Below, in pieces: positions 1 through 5,729 of a DNA stretch of 11,455 nucleotides (the stretch's first letter is position 1; the number at the start of each line of letters is the position of its first letter). The stretch is from Planctomycetota bacterium (GTDB lineage: Bacteria > Planctomycetota > Phycisphaerae > WQYP01). The stretch spans positions 1-11,455 of the forward strand of contig JAKCCC010000024.1 of assembly GCA_021838985.1 (NCBI GenBank). Reading direction: 5' to 3'. The position numbers and the translations under genes were made by a program. The notes below the pieces were generated by a model. It had not been told where the DNA came from, did no database searches, and worked only from the letters and a program-made list of their open reading frames with translations.

Positions 1-151
1 GATATTCCCGCGCCAGTTCCTCCAGCCGCGCGCGGCGGCGGGCCAGGGCGATCACCGTGGCGCCCTCCTGCGCGAACCGCCGCACGGTGGCCTGGCCGAT
101 GCCCGAGCTGGCCCCGGTGACGATCGTTATTTTATTTTCCAGGGCCTTCAC
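1..151 (-). CDS. Short-chain dehydrogenase/reductase (SDR), N-terminal part only, cut by left edge
   Basis: Fifty codons are visible before the window edge. They read as the first beta-alpha-beta unit of a classical SDR: a short lead, strand ITIVTG, then the dinucleotide-binding motif TGASSGIG at residues 12-19, a helix, and the second strand TVIALARR. The arginines after strand two (residues 38-41) hint at NADP(H) preference, which is a weak inference. The catalytic Ser-Tyr-Lys lies beyond the edge. I place the start at GTG 151-149, which has a GGGAAG-like ribosome site six bases upstream and gives the usual N-terminal length. The gene lies 69 bases after the sulfatase stop, in the same direction, so it is probably the last visible member of that transcription unit. 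In a sugar-acid operon it could oxidise a sugar or reduce a keto-deoxy acid, but the substrate is not visible. Confidence 0.85.
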   Translation of the reverse strand, partial: MKALENKITIVTGASSGIGQATVRRFAQEGATVIALARRRARLEELAREY

Positions 152-220
152 TGTTTGCTTCCCATGCCTTTACCCTTCCGTGGCCTCCGCTTGCTCCGTG
201 CCAGCGGTGCAAAATCCGGG

Positions 221-1678
221 TTAGGTCTCGTGGCTCCCGCCCTTGCCTTCCTCTCCCGATAGCTGTCGGGACCAATCCCGCAGTACCTGACGCAAGCGCG
301 CCACCACCCGATCCACCTCGGCGGCGGGCAGCGCCGGCTCATAGAGGGGAAACCAGGCCTGCTTTCCGTTGCGTTGTGGATTAGGATCAGGGATGAAGCT
401 CCGCTGAGACAGGGAAAGGGCCGGAGTAAGTTCCCGTGACTCGGGCAACCGCCGCCAGGGAGTCAGCAGATCATTGATTTCATACGGATCGTTGACCAGA
501 TCGAAAAGCTGAGTACGATCTATATGGGGATAATAAATCAGTTTATAGCGTCCATCCGTGGCCATGCGCATGCAATCACGATATGCGGCACAAATCGTTT
601 CCCGGACGGTTTGCCGTCGGCCTTGCAATACTTCCAGGTAGCTGATTCCTTCGCAGCTGTGGGGTGTGGCAAGCCCAAGATAGTCCATGAGCGTCGGGAA
701 TAAATCGTAGTGACCGCAGAGGCATGCCTGGTCATACCGCTGTCCCCGGGGCAGATCTGGTCCCGCCCAAAGCAGCGGAACCCGCACGCTATGCTCATAA
801 AGGTTTTCCTTACCCATCAAGCCGTGCGAACCGCAGGCCAGCCCATGATCGGAAGTGAAGACAATCAGCGTATGATCGTATGAGCCGAGTCGGCGCAACT
901 CATGCAATACCTGCCCGATGTAGTGATCGTGGTGACTGATCATGGCGTAGTAATCGGCGCGGTGGCGACGGATTTCCTCCTGGCTCCGCGGGAAGCCGGC
1001 CAACCGCTCGTCACGGATCAACAGGTCCCCGTTGTCAAAGGGATGTTCGGGCATGAAATTGGGCGGCAGAGGCGGCAAGGGACTGCGGTACAGGTCCCGC
1101 CAGGGAGGTGGCGCGGTGCGGGGATCGTGGGGAGAATGCAACGCCACATAACAAAACCAGGGCCGATCGCGCGGCGCTCGCGCCAAAAACCTGATAGCGG
1201 AGGCCGTCAGAACTTCCGTGCTGTGTCCGCGGACCAACACGTCGCCGTCTAAATACTGGAATTGGTGCCCGTTATCCGGGCCTATGCGATCGCCGGGGCG
1301 CCCGCGCGCACAGTCAAAAATCCCGCAGGTTTCGTGGAAGCCGCGCTCCGCGGGATGGCCGTCGTTGTGCCATTTGCCAATGCAGCCGCAATGATAACCG
1401 GCCTGGCGCAGGGCCATGGGCAACAGCGTGAGGCCCGCCTGAATTGGTTCGTCGAACCATCGGCAACCGTTCCGAAAGGCGTTACGCCCCGAAAGGATTT
1501 CTGCGCGGCTCGGGGTGCAAACCGGCACCGTGGTGTAGGGGCGAAGATAAACCCCTTGTTCCGCCAGGCCGTCCAAGGTTGGGGTGGCAATACACGGGTT
1601 GCCGAGGCGATGGATGGTGCCGGGCGCCTGGTCGTCCATAATGAAGAATAGAATATTGGGCCGCCTCGTTTCCGCCAT
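221..1678 (-). CDS. Formylglycine-dependent sulfatase (type I, S1 family)
   Basis: The protein has 485 residues from ATG 1678, a typical length for a type I sulfatase. The signature CTPSR at residues 54-58 carries the cysteine that is converted to formylglycine. Metal ligands are recognisable as D15-D16 in FFIMDD and D277-H278 in TSDHG. Active-site residues K102 (GKWH), H181 and H184 (HSPHDP) and K290 (GKENLYEHS) are all present, so the enzyme looks intact. It should hydrolyse sulfate esters, probably on a carbohydrate given its neighbours. The open frame runs on upstream to 1918, but that extension is arginine-rich, overlaps the previous gene in another frame and has no domain. ATG 1678 has an AAGGGA ribosome site and the usual N-terminus. 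No signal peptide is visible from this start, so it may be cytoplasmic and act on imported sulfated sugars. The family is known to need a formylglycine-generating enzyme, which is not in the window. Confidence 0.95.
   Translation of the reverse strand: MAETRRPNILFFIMDDQAPGTIHRLGNPCIATPTLDGLAEQGVYLRPYTTVPVCTPSRAEILSGRNAFRNGCRWFDEPIQAGLTLLPMALRQAGYHCGCIGKWHNDGHPAERGFHETCGIFDCARGRPGDRIGPDNGHQFQYLDGDVLVRGHSTEVLTASAIRFLARAPRDRPWFCYVALHSPHDPRTAPPPWRDLYRSPLPPLPPNFMPEHPFDNGDLLIRDERLAGFPRSQEEIRRHRADYYAMISHHDHYIGQVLHELRRLGSYDHTLIVFTSDHGLACGSHGLMGKENLYEHSVRVPLLWAGPDLPRGQRYDQACLCGHYDLFPTLMDYLGLATPHSCEGISYLEVLQGRRQTVRETICAAYRDCMRMATDGRYKLIYYPHIDRTQLFDLVNDPYEINDLLTPWRRLPESRELTPALSLSQRSFIPDPNPQRNGKQAWFPLYEPALPAAEVDRVVARLRQVLRDWSRQLSGEEGKGGSHET
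254..271. repeat. 18-base imperfect inverted repeat inside the sulfatase 3' end
   Basis: The plus strand reads TCCCGA-T-AGCT-G-TCGGGA, with perfect six-base arms around an AGCT core and one mismatched pair. It lies within the last 20 codons of the sulfatase. It could be a mobile palindromic repeat unit or a weak RNA hairpin. There is no U-tract, so I do not call it a terminator. Confidence 0.4.
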
Positions 1679-1685
1679 GGTCGTT

Positions 1686-1691
1686 TCCCTT
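1686..1691 (-). promoter_or_regulatory. Ribosome binding site of the sulfatase
   Basis: AAGGGA on the minus strand ends seven bases before ATG 1678. It supports this start over the in-frame upstream starts that would add about 80 residues without any domain. Confidence 0.5.
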
Positions 1692-1713
1692 GGGTTAGGC
1701 CTTCCGCTGATTT

Positions 1714-2181
1714 TTAGTTCCCACGCCTGCCGAGTGACTTCGCTTCGGGGAACTTCCCGTTCCTTCCCGTTCCGGTCTGGGCGTCGACCTCCACCAGTGA
1801 CACACTCGACGGCGGCATGGAAAAGCCGATATCCACCTTGCCTTCGACGATTTGGAACTCGCCGCTGTCCACCTGTTGCAGGGCCGCATGGTGAGCATTG
1901 AGCTTCCCGTGTTTCCACAGGTAATAAGCGTTGCTGACCGTACGGCTCACCAGCCAGCGCCTCAAGCGCACGGGCCGGGATCCGAAGAAGGCCCTGGCAT
2001 TGCGAACCCGCAACGCCCGACAGGCGAGCACGATGGCACGATCCACCGGCTGCATAGCCGCATCGAATTCCGCAGCCGACACAGTGAGCTTTACCGGAGC
2101 ACCCCGGGCCAGATCAGCTTCATTTTGAAAGCTTTCGGTATGCCCTCCCTCGTGGAAAAAATGTGTGTGTATGTCAATCAT
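1714..2181 (-). CDS. Chimeric ORF: amidohydrolase N-terminus joined to a GH39-like C-terminus (probable broken gene)
   Basis: The 155-residue ORF begins as a metal-dependent amidohydrolase of the amidohydrolase-2 / lactonase type. IDIHTH supplies the first metal-binding His pair (H5, H7), and residues 34-52 resemble the segment where the family says that its subject must watch 'MxxVDRAIVL'. Family members usually have about 280-350 residues; here the match stops near residue 53 and none of the later metal ligands follow. From about residue 80 the ORF instead reads SNAYYLWKHG, then a stretch ending MPPSSVSLVEV. This resembles the C-terminal end of GH39-type (clan GH-A) glycosidases, where a beta-sandwich closes with a 'LPpxSVxLl' strand. 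The start is only nine bases after the MFS stop, as for a true operon gene. I infer an in-frame deletion fusion that is probably inactive as a lactonase. An assembly join is the alternative. The GH39 assignment is from memory of the family and is moderate at best. Confidence 0.55.
   Translation of the reverse strand: MIDIHTHFFHEGGHTESFQNEADLARGAPVKLTVSAAEFDAAMQPVDRAIVLACRALRVRNARAFFGSRPVRLRRWLVSRTVSNAYYLWKHGKLNAHHAALQQVDSGEFQIVEGKVDIGFSMPPSSVSLVEVDAQTGTGRNGKFPEAKSLGRRGN
1754..1773. repeat. Perfect 10-base tandem duplication near the 3' end of the chimeric ORF
   Basis: TTCCCGTTCC occurs twice in direct succession (1754-1763 and 1764-1773). Ten bases is not a multiple of three, so a duplication or loss here changes the frame of the last 20 or so codons of the ORF ending at 1714. 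The GGGAA-C-TTCCC palindrome at 1748-1758 overlaps it. Confidence 0.6.
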
Positions 2182-2190
2182 GGGACCGCT

Positions 2191-3648
2191 TCAGGTTACA
2201 CGTTGGCACTGGTCGGCAACGGCACCGGCCATTGGCTCATTAATGACAGCGACGCTGTCCACAGGCGGCGGGGTGTAGTTTTTGGCCCCGCCGTAACGCT
2301 GCCAGCGGCGGTATACAGGGAGCATGAACAGAAAACCGGGAATCATCAGCACGGCCTGCAAGAAAAATGCATACCGATAGTTGCCCACCCTGTCCAGGAA
2401 AAGGCCCGCCAACGGGGTCGCCAGGATCGTCAGCAGGGATTGAAGCATCGCCTGGGCCGAACAGAACTGGCCATACCGCTCCGCGGGTAGCAGCGCGACG
2501 AACATCGGCAGGTTGGAGGCTAAGAGGAAGGCGACTGGCACTTGCGCCAGGAGCAGGAAAATCAACAGGCTCGTCTCGTTATGAATAAAGAAAAAGCAGA
2601 GCAGGGCGCTCGCCGAGCCGATCGCGTAGGTGGCCAGGGTCACCCGCAGGGGATGCAGCTTATCGCACAGCCAGCCGGCGGGGATCAGCAGCACGACCGT
2701 GAGAATCATGCACCAGGACATCACCCGTCCGATTTGTTCCAAGGAAAGATGGAGTCCGTTGCGATAGAAGAAAATCAGAAAAACAGTGGCGCCTCCGGTC
2801 ATACCGGCCGTCCCCGCGGTCCAGAACAATCCGGTGCCCAGAAAGAAATACACATAATAAGGATTGCGAAAGCATTCTTTAAAATAGGTCTTAACCAGCG
2901 CCAAGCCCCCATGGCCGCGCGGCAGGTGCGGCGGCGGCGGATACCGCCCTTCCTTGACCCGCAGGCACATTAGCAGGAAAGCGGAGAAATAAAGCACTCC
3001 GATGCCGATAAAGATGGCTTTCATATGGGTGCTGGCCAAGCCGAAAATGTAGTAATTCCAGACCCAGCCGCTACCGGTGCCGATAATTTTGAACAGGGAT
3101 ATGAACCGCCCCATAAACTCTTTCGGCACCACGTCGGCCCAGAGGTAATAATAGACCGACGCGACAAACATATTGAAAAATTGGAAGCCAATCATGCAGA
3201 TCGCCAGGACGCTTAGAATGACCCAGGCTTGGGGCAAAGTCAGGCCGAGGTGGACGCTGGCCACACGGTGCAACCAAGTTCCAAGATCGGTGCCGTAGGC
3301 CGTGAGAATCAGAAACAGGGCGATAAAAGGCGAAGGCCACAAGAGGAAGGGGATCCTGCGGCCGCGCGGCCCACGATGCCGATCGCTCCACGTGCTGATA
3401 ATGGGATTTAAGATCATATTTAGCGCGGCAGGAATGCTCGCCACAATCAAACCGATGGTGAAATTGGAGGCGGCGGCGGCTTTAAGTTTAAGCGGCAACA
3501 GGGCCGGCATGACGGTTTGCATCAACGTAAAACAAAAATCCCCCCACAGGAGCCAGAAGAACACGCCCACCAACCCCATTTTGGTGTAGGTCAGCGTGCC
3601 GACGTGGTAGGTTTTCTTGGCCGCTGGAAGCGTTTGATCCGTTCGCAT
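2191..3648 (-). CDS. MFS sugar/sugar-acid transporter (SLC45/GPH-like)
   Basis: The 485-residue membrane protein has about twelve hydrophobic helices in two blocks of six, with a basic loop between them around residues 230-260. The cytoplasmic loop after helix 2 reads SDRHRGPRGRRIPF (residues 88-101). This is the MFS motif-A region in the variant typical of SLC45 sucrose/H+ symporters and related GPH sugar transporters (DR..GRRrPF). The protein is therefore most likely an inner-membrane cation-coupled importer of a sugar, small glycoside or sugar acid. ATG 3648 is 12 bases after the stop of the enolase-superfamily gene, and the stop is nine bases before the next start, so it is embedded in the operon. 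The ribosome site is weak (AAGAAAACC), so translation may depend on coupling. The last 25 residues are a soluble tail. The substrate is inferred from context only. Confidence 0.9.
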   Translation of the reverse strand: MRTDQTLPAAKKTYHVGTLTYTKMGLVGVFFWLLWGDFCFTLMQTVMPALLPLKLKAAAASNFTIGLIVASIPAALNMILNPIISTWSDRHRGPRGRRIPFLLWPSPFIALFLILTAYGTDLGTWLHRVASVHLGLTLPQAWVILSVLAICMIGFQFFNMFVASVYYYLWADVVPKEFMGRFISLFKIIGTGSGWVWNYYIFGLASTHMKAIFIGIGVLYFSAFLLMCLRVKEGRYPPPPHLPRGHGGLALVKTYFKECFRNPYYVYFFLGTGLFWTAGTAGMTGGATVFLIFFYRNGLHLSLEQIGRVMSWCMILTVVLLIPAGWLCDKLHPLRVTLATYAIGSASALLCFFFIHNETSLLIFLLLAQVPVAFLLASNLPMFVALLPAERYGQFCSAQAMLQSLLTILATPLAGLFLDRVGNYRYAFFLQAVLMIPGFLFMLPVYRRWQRYGGAKNYTPPPVDSVAVINEPMAGAVADQCQRVT

Positions 3649-3660
3649 TAGAGGTTTTCT

Positions 3661-4806
3661 TTATGCCAGCTTGACGATGAACCGACGTTTGGTGTAACGA
3701 TCCAACGGCGTGCGATCCAGTTCCACACCCAGGCCCGGTCCCTGGGGCACGGCGACGGCGCCGTCCGCCACCGGGAGAGCATCCGTGATCAGATTGTGTT
3801 GACGAAGGGCACGGCCAAAAATATCGGAAGGCCGCGTCATCGACTTGGTGGCCGCACAAACATGCACGCACAACGCCTCCAGGATGCCCAGATCAACGCC
3901 CGAACCATGCCAGGAAGGCAGCCCCGCCAACCAGGCGACGCTTCCGGCGGCGCGAACGTTCCAGGGCAGGTCGGTTAGATTGACAAAATCGCAGGCACCC
4001 AGGCGCACCGCCTCCAGAAAAGTGGCGTTATAGCCGGTATGCAGCGCTACCGGGACGATGCCCTGGTCGCGCAGCAGCCGGAACCAATCCAAGTGGTCGC
4101 GCGGAAAGGGGTCCTCCACGCAGCCGATGTTGCCCACCGCGGCCAGCCGGCGGAGCATAGGCAGCGCTTCGCCCGGACGATAGAAGCGCATATTGGCATC
4201 GAAGGTCATTTTGAAATCCACGCCGCAGACGTCGCGCACGGCCTCGGCGCGCTCCACGTTGTCATCCTCCAGAGCACACTTACATTTGACGCCCCGGTAG
4301 CCGAGCTTTTTGGCCGCGCGGCAGACGCGTGCCGAGTCCGCGGGCGTCATTCGGCCCATCCAATAATCTACTTTGACCCGATCACGATAGGCGCCGCCCA
4401 AGAGCACATGCACGGGCACACCTAGCTTTTTGCCCAGCAGGTCCAATAGCAGAGCATGCACACCCCAATCGCTGAGGTTGCCGAAGAATCGTTCGGTTAG
4501 CCGGTTGGGCCGCTGGGGATGCTCGTGGGCGAACATATCATTCGCGGAGAGATCAAGCAGCGGCGGCTCCTGGAAGCACACGCGCTCCAGGTCGACTCCG
4601 GCGAGCCGCCCCAGCGCTGTTCGCACCGTAGCCTCGCTGACGCCCCGCGGCGTTTCGCCCAGGCCAACGATACCTTGGTCGGTTTGGGCTTCCAAGATGA
4701 TCTTGGGCGTTTCATCGAAGACGGCCGGACCATATTCGGCGCTATTAACCCGCCCCTCATGGATTGGCACGACGACTTCATGGCATTGAACGCTAACAAG
4801 TTTCAT
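3661..4806 (-). CDS. Enolase-superfamily (mandelate racemase/muconate lactonizing type) sugar-acid dehydratase or cycloisomerase
   Basis: Counted from ATG 4806, the protein has 381 residues. An N-terminal capping domain (about 1-120) is followed by the modified TIM barrel. The family's general-base motif is KCK (K174, K176) in GVKCKCA. Metal ligands D203 (TFDANMRF) and E231 (VEDPFP) are present. At the third ligand position on the next strand the sequence is VALHTGYN, with His256 where Asp or Glu is usual. H300 (SWHGSG) is a possible second base. The fold is known to remove a proton next to a carboxylate, so dehydration of an aldonate/aldarate or lactone cycloisomerisation is likely. A longer TTG start at 4818 is possible. 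ATG 4806 overlaps the epimerase TGA as ATGA, the classic arrangement for translational coupling, so I prefer it. A partnership with that dehydrogenase-like neighbour resembles the uronate dehydrogenase plus galactarolactone cycloisomerase pair, which is an inference. Confidence 0.9.
   Translation of the reverse strand: MKLVSVQCHEVVVPIHEGRVNSAEYGPAVFDETPKIILEAQTDQGIVGLGETPRGVSEATVRTALGRLAGVDLERVCFQEPPLLDLSANDMFAHEHPQRPNRLTERFFGNLSDWGVHALLLDLLGKKLGVPVHVLLGGAYRDRVKVDYWMGRMTPADSARVCRAAKKLGYRGVKCKCALEDDNVERAEAVRDVCGVDFKMTFDANMRFYRPGEALPMLRRLAAVGNIGCVEDPFPRDHLDWFRLLRDQGIVPVALHTGYNATFLEAVRLGACDFVNLTDLPWNVRAAGSVAWLAGLPSWHGSGVDLGILEALCVHVCAATKSMTRPSDIFGRALRQHNLITDALPVADGAVAVPQGPGLGVELDRTPLDRYTKRRFIVKLA
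4803..4806 (-). promoter_or_regulatory. ATGA stop/start overlap (translational coupling)
   Basis: TGA of the epimerase-like gene (4805-4803) and ATG of the enolase-superfamily gene (4806-4804) share bases. There is no strong ribosome site upstream of this ATG, so its translation probably depends on ribosomes finishing the upstream gene. Confidence 0.8.
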
Positions 4807-5672
4807 TTTCGTAACCAACCAAGACTCCCTAAAAATTTTTCAAAGGTCGCTTCGGGTTGCCAGCCCAGCATCAGTTTGGCCTTGTCAATGCGTGTCACAG
4901 GCCAGAAAAACTGCGGCTTCGGTTCCAGGCCGCGCGCCCGTAGCGCGGCGCCGCAACCCGGCCAGTGCCGCTCCAGGATGGCCCACAGGTCTTTTCCCTG
5001 CACCGCGTCATTGGAATCCTGCTGAGTCAGCGGTGAATCGGGAGCGATGATGAATACTTCATTCCGCAGACCGGGGCGCGTCGCGGCCAGCAGATTGGCG
5101 CGGGCCGCATCCGTCGCCGGCAGTTGTCGTGCGGGCAGTCCGAACCCCAATTCGTCCTGCGATTTTTCATGCAAACCGCAATAACGCAGGTTCACCACCT
5201 CCAAGCCATGGTGCACGGCATAGAAGGCACTTAATTGCTCGACCATGAGCTTGCTGACGGGATAGATCCAATCAGGCCGCGGGGGCAAGGACTCGTCAAG
5301 TACGGCATTACCATAGGCTGCGCCGGTCCACCCGATGAGCACCTCCAACGTACTCGAAAGCGCCAGGCGGCGAATACCATGCCGCAGGGCCGCCTGGAAA
5401 AGGTTTTCCGCGCCCAGGACATTGACGCGCAGGAATTCGGCGTTGGGCGCCTTGCCATAAAAGGCGCCGTGCATGGCGGCGGTGTGGATGATCGCCTGGC
5501 AACCCTGGGCGGCGCGGTCAACCGCCTCGGCATCGGTCACGCTGGCCTGGATGCCGCCGGCCTGAACCACGGCAGCCGCGGTATCAAATAGAACGAGTTC
5601 GTGCTCGGCGCCGCAAACACGTCGGATAGCGCGGCCGAGCATGCCACAGGCACCGGTCAACAAAATCTTCAT
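4803..5672 (-). CDS. NAD-dependent epimerase/dehydratase family protein (extended SDR; possible uronate-dehydrogenase-like)
   Basis: The 289-residue protein has the N-terminal Rossmann motif TGACGMLG, with glycines at 7, 10 and 13. D30 at the end of strand two (LVLFD) favours NAD over NADP. The catalytic set is visible as S107-T108 (ALSSTLE), Y137 and K141 in YPVSK. It is shorter than UDP-sugar 4-epimerases (about 330) and closer to uronate dehydrogenases (about 265). Uronate dehydrogenases belong to the same family and oxidise free uronic acids to aldarolactones. The coupled enolase-superfamily gene makes an oxidative sugar-acid role more likely than cell-wall nucleotide-sugar metabolism, but this is inference. 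ATG 5672 has GGAG six bases upstream. The gene is 57 bases after the large secreted protein and overlaps the next gene by four bases. It is probably cytoplasmic; no signal peptide is seen. Confidence 0.9.
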   Translation of the reverse strand: MKILLTGACGMLGRAIRRVCGAEHELVLFDTAAAVVQAGGIQASVTDAEAVDRAAQGCQAIIHTAAMHGAFYGKAPNAEFLRVNVLGAENLFQAALRHGIRRLALSSTLEVLIGWTGAAYGNAVLDESLPPRPDWIYPVSKLMVEQLSAFYAVHHGLEVVNLRYCGLHEKSQDELGFGLPARQLPATDAARANLLAATRPGLRNEVFIIAPDSPLTQQDSNDAVQGKDLWAILERHWPGCGAALRARGLEPKPQFFWPVTRIDKAKLMLGWQPEATFEKFLGSLGWLRK

Positions 5673-5729
5673 CGATCGCTCCGGCCCACCAGGTCGTCTG
5701 GCGCTAAAATGCGGATGCGCGCGCCACCA

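Noticed and set aside
254..271. Inverted repeat as a transcription terminator
   Set aside because: It lies inside the sulfatase coding region about 35-50 bases before the stop, has no T-tract and is followed by a same-strand gene.
148..342. 64-codon minus-strand ORF overlapping the sulfatase end and the SDR start
   Set aside because: Most of it is the sulfatase read in another frame; its TGA overlaps the SDR GTG by chance. The product is basic with no domain.
1679..1918. 80-residue N-terminal extension of the sulfatase
   Set aside because: It overlaps the preceding ORF in another frame, is Arg-rich without a domain, and the ATG at 1678 has a ribosome site and the standard sulfatase N-terminus.
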